A program made the translations under genes and the position numbers. A DNA stretch of 64,000 nucleotides, from positions 6,324,001 through 6,388,000 of the forward strand of contig JAMKCF010000020.1 in the NCBI GenBank assembly GCA_023634235.1, read 5' to 3'. Below the pieces are notes generated by a model. That model was not told the DNA's origin. It did not search any database and saw only the letters and a program-made list of their open reading frames with translations. Positions 45,301 to 55,828 of this stretch are shown one piece after another. The DNA comes from Pisaster brevispinus. Its lineage: Eukaryota > Echinodermata > Asteroidea > Forcipulatida > Asteriidae. The first letter of the stretch is position 1, and each line of letters opens with the position of its first letter.

Positions 45301-46234
45301 CCATCGTGCTTGTGGAATGTACATGTACATGGTGCGAACAGTCAGCTACATGTACAGTGCTTTTCTCTATACAAAGTTTAAATGCGCGTTAATAATAACG
45401 TTGGCTGTAACGCCCGTTTAGGACCAGAAGTTAAGGTCCTGTTGGTATCACTAAAGCGGTGTCTTCTCCTAATAAATATCTAGCTCTATGTGAAGTTTCA
45501 AGTTCATATGAGATTGGAAAGGGTGGTTTTGTTAGCGGACATGGGACGCTGAGAAGAAGAAGTTCAAGTATTAAGAAACTAGACATAATTTTTGTTACAC
45601 AACAAAAACAAGGCATGACGTTCAAATGTTAGATGTATCACTTTGCAACTTGAATGCATAAAATGTTACACAATATTTTTTACAATTTTTTTTAATTTTG
45701 ACCTCTTATTGATAACAAAGCAATCTGCAAGGCCCAGGGGTAAAACTTTATTCCATATAGAGACACCATTTAAATTCAAGATCATATTGTTTGCAGACCT
45801 CAAAACGACACCAAGAATGTTTGTTTTCATTTAAGCTTCCATGCCAGTTTTGACCAGAATTGAAGGTCATGCGGAGACACACTTTGTGTAATAGTTATAC
45901 AAAATGCCAAGAGCTGTCATATGGTGCAAAGATAATGTATGAATCATTTTTGGTTCTCCGGATAAGAATGATGACTTTGTCCAGATGTGATGATTTGAAA
46001 ATGCCAACAAAAAAACGTGTACAAAAATTACATTCAAGTTCGTCGTGCCTGGGGGCCGTCATCTTAATTACGATTCTCTGCCTGCTGATCGTTAGAAGTC
46101 AGGGCGTCCAGCTGATCTGGCCTTGCGCGTGTATGGCAATCATGAATATGCATGAGGTGACGTCACGCGGCTCTATAATTATGGATGCACTGATCTATCT
46201 AGTATCTGTGCGCGTGTACGGTAAGTCTAGCCCC
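45301..46234. other. Repeat-derived spacer, no gene recognised
   Basis: The 'actagacataat...ttttgttacac' phrase at 45577 matches the repeat at 27720. Two 'gaccagaa(g)tt(a)gaaggt'-type phrases (45422 and 45852) suggest more dispersed repeat. The long frame at 45860-46357 is not supported as coding (no motifs, and it runs into the neighbouring element). Confidence 0.4.
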
Positions 46235-46260
46235 ACTCTATCCGAATTAGATTTTCGCGA

Positions 46261-46345
46261 CGGCCGGCCGGGTTGGGCGGAGCGAAGATGCGCACATTGC
46301 AATGGTTGCTTTATGCATCCGCTCCGCCCACAGCCCGGCCGGCCG
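46261..46345. repeat. GC-rich hairpin next to the left terminal repeat
   Basis: cggccggccgggttgggcgg followed by agc (46261-46283) pairs with gctccgcccacagcccggcc ggccg (46321-46345), about 22 of 25 positions, with further pairing of gatgc/gcatc in the loop. A strong cruciform in AT-rich DNA. It lies nine bases inside the inverted repeat, so it could be a transposase-recognition or transcription-stop structure. Confidence 0.7.
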
Positions 46346-46910
46346 GTGACGTCATGAATTGATTGGCACGATTAGAATCAATCCAAAATGGCCGCGCTCA
46401 GTATAGGGATGTTACAAAATTTTGAGATGTTACAAATCAAGCTTGTAATTTATCTCATCAGATTGAGCAGAAAAAGACCTTTAATTTGATATATAGTTCA
46501 CTTTCATATCATCAGTATTAATGAAGTTATGGTCATTTTTGTTGTCGGAAATTAGCGATCTTCTTCCCTATTGTTTTCCATTGACTTAAAACAAAAGCTG
46601 TGATCGAGAACGGTAAATTCAATGACAAAAAAGCCCATAACTTTCTTAAAAATTAAGAGAACTGAATGAAATTGTTAGTGATTACAGATTATGCGCATTC
46701 TGAAAAAGATGTAATACATCTTTTAATTTGGATGACCTGAAGTTAAATTATAATTAGTTTATTACCTAATTAGGTAGCTAATTACATTTAACCGATGTGA
46801 CAGGAAATGTAATAAATACCCAGTCTGCCTTGAAAATTAAAAAATAAGATGTTCTTTAAGGCCAGAACTTTAACACTGTTGTAATTGTGCTGTAGCAGGT
46901 AAAGAATCAA

Positions 46911-46964
46911 AATTAATTAATTAATTAATTAATTAATTAATTAATTAATCAATTAATTAATTAA
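46911..46964. repeat. (TTAA)n microsatellite
   Basis: About 13 uninterrupted TTAA-type repeats with one C interruption near 46950. It lies between the hairpin and the gene's 3' end. Confidence 0.95.
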
Positions 46965-47098
46965 TAAGTTAATAAATTGACAATATGAATCATTGCATTT
47001 TCAGTTGATAGTTAATGAGTTCTTTCTTATTTTTTCTTCCCACTATTTTTCTATCTTACCTAGATACAGTGTGAATTTCTTGCAAAAGAAGTGAATTT

Positions 47099-49942
47099 CT
47101 AGCAAAAGACCAAGTCTCCATAGAGAATATCAGCTGCTAGCTGGTACATTGGCATATCGTAATCAGTAGAGTCATCAAAATCTTCAGACTGCGACCAATA
47201 AGCAACTCTGTACACCTTGTTTTTCTTCAATTTCTTGATTTTGGCATTGTACACCACAAGTTTTTGCTCTTCAAACCACGCATGACATGCTTTTCTGCCC
47301 ACTACTGTCCCATCAAGAATGTCCTGTAGATCATCACATTTGGAATAGTCTAAATTTGGATAATCTTTGCGAATACTGTCTAAATCAGTCTCTTTCAATT
47401 TTTTTTCAAGTTTTTTCCTTTCTTTCGTGTCCCGAGCATGCTCCTTGTCTTTCTGTCGCTTGATGATTTCTGCTCTCAATTCCTTTCGATTTTTCTTCCG
47501 TCTGTTCCTCTGTACTCTCCCCAATTTCACTGCTTTACGGAGCACCTCCTCCCTACGTTTCTCCTCCAGATTATCAAGGAAGTTGACAGTTTTATTCTTG
47601 CAGGCCCGCATCCTACATGACAAATAACACATGGTGGCATTTGGAGATTTCTGTTTCGATGCACTAAACATTCCCATGATTTCCTCGGCGTCAATGTTGT
47701 GACTTCTTGCAGAGGCAGTCTCCTCCTTCAGTTTCTCAGTTACATCAAGATCAAAGTATTTACTATACTGCCTTTCCAACACAGTGATGACAGCTTGAAG
47801 ACAGCTCTTCATCATTGAACTGAACAATGGATCTACTGGTACCTCCCGAAGTTTTTTCAACGTGGCATCAAGATTCACCTCCTCATGAAAGAAATCTTCC
47901 CTTGCCAATATCAAGTTCTCTGGATTTTCTGTGGCTTCCTTTAGAGCAGCAATCACCCCTTTCACCACTTCGATACCATCAACATGGTTGATCTGCTTCT
48001 GGCTTGAAGTGTAGAAGCGCTTCATCCAAGGCCCAGTCAGATATTTGCCAAGTAAGCCCAATATCTGAAGTTCTACTTTGGCTGCAGCCTGGGTAAAGTC
48101 ATGGAGGATGGCACTTCTCAACCCCCCACAGGATGTTCCGCTATTAAGTAGGGTCACAAAGTCATCATAATGTTCTATGAGTTTGCCGCTAATGTGAAAA
48201 AGTATATGTAGCCTATTGCCGCGGTACCGTGGGAGGACACCTCGGGGGATGTTTCTGTCGTCCAAAAATGCTACAAATCCTCTGGGATCCCCTTTCCCAT
48301 TCTTGTATCTAAGCTTGTTCATCTGTAGGATTATATTTGCTGCCTGACAGTCCTTCCCAAAGACTTTGCCTCTTGCATCCTCATGCTGTTTTAGGGCTGA
48401 CCTAACTGATGTTGCTATGGAGTCAAGAGGATGCAAATGGCAGTAAAGTTCATTTAAGGTTTTACCCCATTCACTGTTAACAATCCTTATAGCTGCATGA
48501 TTTGATGCGCATCTGTCACTCATTGTGTTTGATATGTTCCCTATCATCTTTTGCCTGATGTCTTGAAAGTTAGCGTCCTTATTAAAATAAATGTAAGTTT
48601 CACACAAATTATCTAAAGTATCACAAATATGTTGTGCATAGTCATCAGCAAACCCACCTGCCAGTTCATCAACTGCTGCTGCTAGGCATTCATTCTTTGT
48701 GGTAAAATGTATACTATTAATATGGATCTCTTCTTGGGTGGTTGCATCGAAACCAACAGTCACATCCTTTGTTCCTAGGATCATCTCTGCTGTCTGCAAC
48801 TCGGCAACAGCTCCCAATTCTCGAGCCATTAGTTTAACGGCACTACGCTGAGGCACACTATCAAGATCCAGTCCACTCCGCTTATGCAACTGCTCCATCA
48901 GGATCGGAATGTTTGCTGTGGGAGTTTTATTAACAATACAGTCAAACACACGCATCCTTGTTGTTGATGAGTAAGTCTTGTTGTCCACCTTTGACTTTAC
49001 GATACTGGCAGCCTCCAGAGTTTCCACTGATTCTTTTAGAACAAGGTTGTTAAACTCCAGGCATCTTACATCCTCTTCCCTGTCCTTTAGTTTTTCTTTA
49101 ACTTTTCTGTACTGCCGAATAGAAACTGTGTTCTTCATCTTAGTGCCACGTAACTTGAGCAATTGTCTGTGTGCTTTTTTCAGTTTCAAAAGCTCGGCCT
49201 TGGTCTCATCAAGCTCTCGTGTCAAAGTATTCTTACGTAATTTTGTTTTGAGTTCATGAATCTTTTTGTCCTTCAAATCTATTTGGTGTTGCTTTCTCTT
49301 TATGGCTTGATTAGCTACACGCTTAGGAGTTTTCAACTGTGTCCTTAATTCACCGATCTGTGTGCGATACTTTTGTGCAAGAGTGGCCTTAGATGTAGAC
49401 AGAAAGTTAAGCCTTTTCTTCAGTTTCTGTTTCCTTGGTGTAACAAGTTCTGTGCTACCTCTTGTTGAAATACTTGATGTAGATGGCATTGGTTCAGGAG
49501 AGGCAGCAACTGTCTTTGGCATTGCTAGATTCAAGGATTCAGGATCACGAGCACCAGGTGGTGGAATGTCATCTGACAAAATGTCTTGACTGCCTTCTGG
49601 AGTTTTAAAAGTTTCATCACAAATCTTCATAAATGTTTCAAGTTCCTTGGGATTGCTGAGTCTTTTAAACTTACGAAAAGTGCGGTTAACGAGAATCTTC
49701 ACACTTGAGTTAACAGCAGCAGATGAATATCCTTCTGAACCCGACAAGGAAAAATATGAACTCAGCTGTCTCTCAGTTTCAGTCCGACTTTTTCCAACTG
49801 AAGTATACAAGTGCAAGATGTGTCCATTTTTTAAATCGCTCTTAGACTCAGGCATAACAGAGAAATTTACTTCAAGGTAAGCTCTAGCTATGCCAGGTTT
49901 AGCATTTGGATTGACCGTTTTACATTTCTTCTTCGGAGGCAT
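47099..49942 (-). CDS. Putative DDE-type transposase, 947 aa, family not assigned
   Basis: One uninterrupted minus-strand frame from ATG 49942 to the stop at 47099, with a basic start MPPKKKCK suited to nuclear import. Layout seen: a 165-residue N-terminal region; charged coiled coil at about 170-310; a central domain with VTVGFDATTQEEIH (Asp 399), NTMSDRCASNHAAIRI (Asp 476), CHLHPLDS (Cys 501, His 502/504) and RGNRLHILFHISGK (574-587); a long helical insertion; then SHNIDAEEIMGMFSA (Glu 753/754) and LSCRMRACKNKTVNFLDNL. This spacing (D-77-D-277-E) fits an RNase H-fold transposase with a large insertion, as in hAT, P or Kolobok types, but the wording matches none of them that I know. A Lys/Arg-rich helix (800-850) and a C-terminal Tudor/chromo-like unit (HAWFEEQKLVVYNAKI; YRVAYWSQSEDFDDSTDYDM) finish it. 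The catalytic role is inference. Confidence 0.65.
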   Translation of the reverse strand: MPPKKKCKTVNPNAKPGIARAYLEVNFSVMPESKSDLKNGHILHLYTSVGKSRTETERQLSSYFSLSGSEGYSSAAVNSSVKILVNRTFRKFKRLSNPKELETFMKICDETFKTPEGSQDILSDDIPPPGARDPESLNLAMPKTVAASPEPMPSTSSISTRGSTELVTPRKQKLKKRLNFLSTSKATLAQKYRTQIGELRTQLKTPKRVANQAIKRKQHQIDLKDKKIHELKTKLRKNTLTRELDETKAELLKLKKAHRQLLKLRGTKMKNTVSIRQYRKVKEKLKDREEDVRCLEFNNLVLKESVETLEAASIVKSKVDNKTYSSTTRMRVFDCIVNKTPTANIPILMEQLHKRSGLDLDSVPQRSAVKLMARELGAVAELQTAEMILGTKDVTVGFDATTQEEIHINSIHFTTKNECLAAAVDELAGGFADDYAQHICDTLDNLCETYIYFNKDANFQDIRQKMIGNISNTMSDRCASNHAAIRIVNSEWGKTLNELYCHLHPLDSIATSVRSALKQHEDARGKVFGKDCQAANIILQMNKLRYKNGKGDPRGFVAFLDDRNIPRGVLPRYRGNRLHILFHISGKLIEHYDDFVTLLNSGTSCGGLRSAILHDFTQAAAKVELQILGLLGKYLTGPWMKRFYTSSQKQINHVDGIEVVKGVIAALKEATENPENLILAREDFFHEEVNLDATLKKLREVPVDPLFSSMMKSCLQAVITVLERQYSKYFDLDVTEKLKEETASARSHNIDAEEIMGMFSASKQKSPNATMCYLSCRMRACKNKTVNFLDNLEEKRREEVLRKAVKLGRVQRNRRKKNRKELRAEIIKRQKDKEHARDTKERKKLEKKLKETDLDSIRKDYPNLDYSKCDDLQDILDGTVVGRKACHAWFEEQKLVVYNAKIKKLKKNKVYRVAYWSQSEDFDDSTDYDMPMYQLAADILYGDLVFC

Positions 49943-51503
49943 CTGAACAATGAATTAAAAAAATGAAAAACTATAGTATATGATATAATGTTTAATGTAT
50001 CTTGTACAGGGTTGTGCATCAAAGAAATATTTGGGTGGGCCATGAAAATAAAATTTGCCATGTGATGACTTTGTAAGAAAAGGGTCCAGATTGTCGTGTT
50101 GAAACCTGGCTGGATGAATATGGTGTCTCCCATCCCAACATTTTTAGAATTTCGGTAAACTTGAATATCGACTGTAATCGTGAACCGAGGTATAGATCAC
50201 GGTGCTTATCCTTCTTCAAGCTTGGTACCGTATTGCCCATGAAGTATTTTGAATCAATAAAATTCTTCTTGTTTGTGACATAACAAAACATGTAGGTATT
50301 ACAAGACATAACAAAATGCCAATATTGTTTCCATGTAGTGAGTGGTATCAAATAGAAACAATTTTAAATCTATTGGGGCTTGCACATTAACTTTTGGGAG
50401 CAATTTTAGTGCATTTTATATTTATATTTGCAATTTTAGAAGAAGAAAAAAATAGATTTTATATACATTTTTTTCAACAAAGAACCTAAAACAAAAGCCC
50501 AACAAAAAAATAACATTCATGTGTCATCAAATCAAGATTTGTGTAAAAAAGAAAAAAGAAAAGAAAAAAAGAATAGACATGATAGATTATAAACTGATCC
50601 CATTCCCCACAAGAGCTCACAATAATATGTAGACCTAGATATGTAAATGAATTTCTATGCCAAAACAAAGGAATTTCATGTTTTTCCTTCTACCTATTAT
50701 TTTATTTATTGCTAAAAGTTAGAAAGGGACGCTAAAGCTTAGACATTAACATGCACATAATTAGTGCACAACTAGCCAATCAAAATTACCCAAACAAGGT
50801 CACATGACCTACATTGTGACGTCAACGGTATTACTAACCAATTAAATAGCAATACATAGGTCATGTGACCTAACCAGTAATTTAGGCCTTAATATGAGCC
50901 AAACAATCAGTCAAAACCATCCATAAACATCCACTACATTAAACCATCATTTCATCTAAAAAATAATTCATAGTATGCAAAAGTGTCTAGAACAAATTTT
51001 AAATGGTTTATATTTAAGAACCAATGTCAAAAAAATGGTTTTCGAAGGCCGAGAAAAATTACAAGTTTCGATGAACGGGGCCATTTTGTCAGGGTCTCCA
51101 TCTTGTAGCGTGGCCCATCGGCAGGACCACGGCCGATTTCGGCTTATAAAAATCACACTTCGAAACATCAGATTCCAATGAAATTCCACTAGGAACTAGA
51201 TAAAGGGTTGAATTAACTTCCTACATACCTTTTATTGTGTCCTGAAGTTGCGATCCGTGGTTTAAAAACCTTCAAAAACAGGCCCAACTTATAAAACAGC
51301 GTAAGATTAGAACGGAACAAAGTCACGTAAAAATTCGAAAACGATATGGAAGAGTGAGACTTCCTCTACATTATTTCAATGACGTATGTGGAAATACCCC
51401 CCAATAGCCAATGAAAAGCCAGCAATTTGGGGGACTCCCCCCTGCCTCTCTTATAGTCGCGCGCACAGTCACAGGCACATCTTGGCCGCCGCTGATCGCG
51501 CAG
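49943..51503. other. 5' flank of the 947-codon gene within the element
   Basis: No second gene is supported. It contains an inverted repeat of ggtcacatgacct (about 50801 and 50855, the latter as aggtcatgtgacct). On the minus strand this interval should hold the promoter and any leader exon. Confidence 0.4.
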
Positions 51504-51689
51504 ATCTAATTCGGATAGAGTTGAAAATTTTTAATTGAAATATCTTTTGAAATTGTTACTTATGTACTCACCCAAAACACCCAGGTCAAGCTAAGAGGTA
51601 GGTGAACACATTGAGGTGGTTTAAACCGCCGACCCGCTCTTAGGGAATGCGCCTCTATTTTTTATTCGGTGGGCTGACGAAAATATGGG

Positions 51690-51747
51690 TGACGACGTGT
51701 GGCCAAGGATTCAGGTTTCCTGTCCCTTGGCCACACAAGTGGGGCTA
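51690..51747. repeat. Shortened copy of the 52752 palindrome
   Basis: gtgtggccaaggattcaggt then ttcctgtcccttggccacac. Compared with 52752-52817 the left arm has lost about six bases. The two copies lie on either side of the long inverted repeat. Confidence 0.75.
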
Positions 51748-51871
51748 CGGTAAGTCATGAATATGTATGAGGTTTTGCTGAGCGCTACTCTTTATCCAAC
51801 ATTTAAATTAACACAGCACAGTGCTTGCTTTGCTCAAAAGGAAACAAAATTAAAGGGGTACATCATACATG

Positions 51872-52617
51872 GTCATGGACTACTAGAACTATTCGGTTCG
51901 TTCCGCTATCGTCTCCCCGACCCTCATAGGTCATCATGTACAAAATCCTATTCGAAACTTTTTCCCCTTCACGTTTATGCACCTGGACTTCTCTTTTGAA
52001 AATGGAGCTCGCCAAAATTAGGCTCTATCTATTCATTGTTTTCAAAGTGAGCTCGGGGTGGGTCCAGAAAATCCACTCCGCAAAAAAAAAAGGTGCAAAA
52101 AATGATAAATTCTCATCGTTATTCGGAATCGTCACCGTCCGATAACAAAAATGGCCGCCGTCGCTTGTATCAATGGTATGCTGCGCGCAACACTGGTTCA
52201 CAATAACCAACGGTTTACGGTTAAAAGATAAGCCATTGATTATTGTGGACCAGTGTTGCACACAGAATACTATGCGAAGGCATGTCGTGGACCAGCGTTG
52301 CACGCAGTATACCAGTGATACAAGCGACGGCGGCCATTTTGTTATCGGAAGGTGACGATTCTGAATAAACGATGGGAATTTATCATTTTTTGCACCTTTT
52401 TTTTGCGGAGTGGATTTTCTGGACCCACCCCGAGCTCACTTTGAAAACAATGAATAGATAGAGCCTAATTTTGGCGAGCTCCGTTTTCAAAAGAGAAGTC
52501 CAGGTGCATAAACGTGAAGGGGAAAAAGTTTCGAATAGGATTTTGTACATGATGACCTATGAGGGTCGGGGAGACGATAGCGGAACGAACCGAATAGTTC
52601 TAGGAGTAGTCATGGAC
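51872..52617. repeat. Long near-perfect inverted repeat, arms about 330 bp
   Basis: The left arm (51872-52205) and right arm (52284-52617) are reverse complements with only scattered differences: for example gtcaccgtccgataac against gtcaccttccgataac, and A-run length. The inner 80 bp also carries a smaller inverted pair (gcaacactggttcacaata / tattgtggaccagtgttgc). No protein is encoded. It would form a long hairpin if transcribed and a cruciform in DNA. Confidence 0.9.
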
Positions 52618-52751
52618 AAGCAGAAAAACTACGAGTTGCATGCTATTGCTATTTCCTTACAAAGATCCACAAACCAAGCTGAAGCACCAACAAAAGTGAT
52701 ATTCACTTCAGTGGTATTCCATCCATCATGTCCATGGTTGGTGGTACGGTT

Positions 52752-52817
52752 AGCCCCACTTGTGTGGCCAAGGGACAGGATTCAGGTTTCCTGTCCCTTG
52801 GCCACACAAGTGGGGCT
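52752..52817. repeat. Perfect 29 bp palindrome with 8 bp loop
   Basis: agccccacttgtgtggccaa gggacagga pairs base for base with the sequence at 52789-52817 around the loop ttcaggtt. It is intact here and shortened at 51690-51747. Confidence 0.9.
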
Positions 52818-53133
52818 GGGCTAGTGGTACGGTGTCAAGTTCAGTTGCGAAAAAAGGTCGTTTGGAATGATGTCGTTTTTAACGAACATTTACGTACTTA
52901 TTTGAAATACTTTAACTCAACTACACCATAGTTTATTTTAACGAGTTTGCTTGAACATAACAAAAGCCAAACTTTCTTACCGCAATAAGTTACTCTTAAT
53001 TCTTAATCTCATCCTCTTCAAAACTCAAACAGCGCGTGAAACCTCCAAACATACCATACAGGTATGGGCGCCGCCATGATTAATTTTAACTATTCATCCC
53101 TCAACGTTTGAGGGCGCCACACAATTACCTTAT

Positions 53134-54547
53134 GGGCGCACCACACTAAATAAACTCCTATAGGAACCAATGCTAAATGATAAATATTAAAAAATACTCA
53201 AAAAATCGTGTAAGTCTCTCAGCCTCTTGAAAACCAATCAGACATATTTTCGGACAACTAAACTTCAGAATTCTTTTCAATTTTTGGCAGGTCAGCCGTT
53301 TGGAATTTTTGCTAGCAACCCCAGAAAAAAACACCCCCGAAAATGAACTTTTTCCCAAACCGACTTGCTGCCAGTTTTCGTGAAGCACTTCTCCACTTGC
53401 CTAGTAAAGTAGGGCCAACTTAAACGCCTAAATTTATCAAGTCTCCCCAAAAGTTGAAACACAGAACCCCCAGGTTGTGCTAGATTCTTATAATTACACA
53501 TTCTATTAATTGCACGACCCCCAAAACGTTATAATTAAAAAAATTCTGTGGGTATACAAATTATGATAATGAGCTTGGCGCATGAATATTTGTCCATTTA
53601 GTGTGGTGCACCCTTATTACACAGAACCCCAGGGCGCACCACACTACCAAGGTAGTTTAATATTTGTGATAAATATTCAAAAATACTCAAAAAAACGTGT
53701 AAGTCTCTCAGCCTCTTGAAAACCAATCAGACATATATTCTTTTCAATTTTTGGCAAGTCAGCCGTTTGGAATTTTTGCTAGCGACCCCAGAAAAAAACA
53801 CCCCCGGAAATGAACTTTTTCCCAAACCGACTTGCTGCCAGTTTTCGTGAAGCACTTCTCCACTTGCCAAGTAAAATAGGGCCAACTTAAACGCCTAAAT
53901 TTATCAAGTGTCCCCGAAAGTTGAAACACAGAACCCCCAGGTTGTGATAGATTCTTATAGTTACACATTCTATTAATTGCACGACTTAAAAAACGTTATA
54001 TTTGTAAAAGTTCTGTGGGTATACAAATTATGATAATGAGCTTGGCGCATGAATGTTTTTCCATTTAGTGTGGTGCACCCTTATTACACAGAACCCCAGG
54101 GCGCACCACACTACCAAGGTAGTTTAATATTTGTGATAAATATTCAAAAATACTCAAAAAAACGTGTAAGTCTCTCAGCCTCTTGAAAACCAATCAGACA
54201 TATATTCTTTTCAATTTTTGGCAAGTCAGCCGTTTGGAATTTTTGCTAGCGACCCCAGAAAAAAACACCCCCGGAAATGAACTTTTTCCCAAACCGACTT
54301 GCTGCCAGTTTTCGTGAAGCACTTCTCCACTTGCCAAGTAAAATAGGGCCAACTTAAACGCCTAAATTTATCAAGTGTCCCCGAAAGTTGAAACACAGAA
54401 CCCCCAGGTTGTGATAGATTCTTATAGTTACACATTCTATTAATTGCACGACTTAAAAAACGTTATATTTGTAAAAGTTCTGTGGGTATACAAATTATGA
54501 TAATGAGCTTGGCGCATGAATGTTTTTCCATTTAGTGTGGTGCACCC
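53134..54547. mobile_element. Three head-to-tail copies of a 450-480 bp inverted-repeat element
   Basis: Each copy starts GGGCGCACCACACTA and ends TAGTGTGGTGCACCC (copies 53134-53613, 53632-54080 and 54099-54547), separated by an 18 bp spacer, ttattacacagaacccca. The repeat period for copies 2 and 3 is 467 bp, and those two are essentially identical. Copy 1 is diverged and slightly longer. TTAT flanks copy 1 on both sides, suggesting a 4 bp duplication at the founding insertion. The 69-codon minus-strand frames in each copy keep pace with the repeat and are not supported as genes. Confidence 0.85.
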
Positions 54548-55082
54548 CCAGCCTCATCGATACTAGCGCCAGACCAGATGTTGCCAAACATACCTTTGAC
54601 CTAGGCATTCATTTCACACGGACACTCAACAAAACAACTTTACGTGATGTATTCAATGAAATCATTGGGCCTTAAGACCAGTACCTGTCTTTAGGGAACC
54701 AGTCTACATTGATACCTCTCGTCAATAACCACAGGGGGTAGGGATGTACTGAGAAACAACGCTGATTAGCTCCAAAGGGTGACTACTTTGCGTGCACGCT
54801 TTTTTTAAACTTTCAAGCGCTTGTAAGACACTGAGTACGCGCGTGTGAAAATGTAAGTATTTTGACGCGATTCCATTTCAAATGAATCATGTTTTTGCAT
54901 GGTCACCCTGAACTGCATACAGTCAGACAGTTAGACATAATCACAAAATCAAAGAAGAATGACAGAGGACCAGTTGCTTTTTGACTTTATGCCTATTTTA
55001 CGGGTTACCATACTCGAGCGGGCGCGAAGAATGGATCGGCCTCAGGCCTAGATAATTTGTGCACATTTTAATGAACCAATAG
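54548..55082. repeat. Duplicated segment, copy 1 (interrupted)
   Basis: 'cagcctc..cgatac', 'ctttgcgtgcacgct', 'gcttgtaagacac' and 'gcacattttaatgaaccaat' recur in the same order at 55490-55735. Copy 1 is interrupted after 'aatgaaccaat' by the element at 55083. Part of it (54548-54700) also occurs inverted at 41030. Confidence 0.7.
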
Positions 55083-55481
55083 ACCTTATGCACATGACGT
55101 CATTTCAGTAGGGCGCCCTCGCCTAGAGGTCAAAAGGCAACCTCGTCCCCATGGTTTACTTTATTTTCAACCATGTTTGTAAATAGTAAACCCTGGGATG
55201 GAAACTCCTCACTTGGACCCTGATTGGACAACAACGATATGCAGCCAGACTATTCTAATTTGCATACGTATCCAAAGTTTTTGGAGATGCAAATGTTCCA
55301 ATACCAGGGTGAGAGAGCAGTCAACCTCGTACTGCTCGACACAACCTGGGGAAGAGGTTGGTCAAAAGGAGTTTGTTCATTGGCCAATCATGTGCACTGC
55401 GCGCACAAATCTGTGCGTTTCGATTGTTTCGTCACCGTTTTACCTCTAAGATGGCGGTTGAATGACGTCAACGCATAAGGT
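55083..55481. mobile_element. 399 bp element with ACCTTATGC ends
   Basis: The left end ACCTTATGCACATGACGTCA is mirrored at the right (ACCTTATGCGTTGACGTCA in complement), and the wider arms share 'tagaggt(c/a)aaa'. It interrupts a duplicated segment whose other copy (55490-55735) has no insertion, which fixes the insertion point. A single end of the same family is at 19049. Overlapping short frames at 55198-55478 are not supported. Confidence 0.65.
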
Positions 55482-55489
55482 ATATTCCC

Positions 55490-55828
55490 AGCCTCGCTAC
55501 CATGGACAGCGCGCCGTATCAATACCTCTCGTCGCTAAACCCCTGGGAGGGAAACACTGGAAATCAATGCTGATTGGCTAACCAAAAAGTACTGCTTTGC
55601 GTGCACGCTTGTTAAAAACATTCGAACGCTTGTAGGGTGCATTACCAAACTTTAGCGGGCAAGTAGAGTGAATCGACCACATGCCTAATTAAAATGTGCT
55701 AGATTCTAGCACATTTTAATGAACCAATTCGGTTATGATCGAGCAAGGAAAGTTCGGAAAAATAGCGCGGCAAGATCGATCACCCCTAGGAACGAGGTTC
55801 CACAGAATCCATCCTCGTTCCCAGGTTT
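55490..55828. repeat. Duplicated segment, copy 2 (uninterrupted), and satellite edge
   Basis: Diverged copy of 54548-55082 without the inserted element. From about 55740 it continues into unrelated sequence ('gttccacagaatcc') and then the first satellite monomer. Confidence 0.6.

Larger units (their letters stand above)
46235..51521 (-). mobile_element. 5.29 kb DNA transposon with intact 947-codon gene
   Basis: ACTCTATCCGAATTAGAT at 46235-46252 is matched exactly, inverted, at 51504-51521. Inside, pairing resumes imperfectly for about 40 bp more (cgcga, cggcc, aagatg.gc). The only long gene is the minus-strand 947-codon frame, centred in the unit with about 0.86 kb of 3' and 1.58 kb of 5' flank. 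No target-site duplication could be found at these borders, so the true termini may differ by some bases, or the copy may have rearranged. Other TIR-bearing units here are fossils, whereas this one keeps an open frame. Confidence 0.7.

Noticed and set aside
45860..46357. 165-codon plus-strand ORF with a hydrophobic segment
   Set aside because: It spans a repeat-derived region, the terminal repeat and the GC hairpin of the neighbouring element, with no family resemblance. The hydrophobic run alone is not enough.
46235..51521. Target-site duplication for the 947-codon element
   Set aside because: Flanks (tctagcccc left, tgaaaattt right) share no direct repeat at the inverted-repeat borders, so none was claimed.
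51757..52824. Several short ORFs in the palindrome
   Set aside because: Frames on the two arms mirror each other because of the inverted repeat. There are no motifs.
53292..54435. Three 69-codon minus-strand ORFs at 467 bp spacing
   Set aside because: They are copies of one accidental frame inside a tandemly repeated noncoding element. No motif, and no ATG context or splice signal beyond chance.
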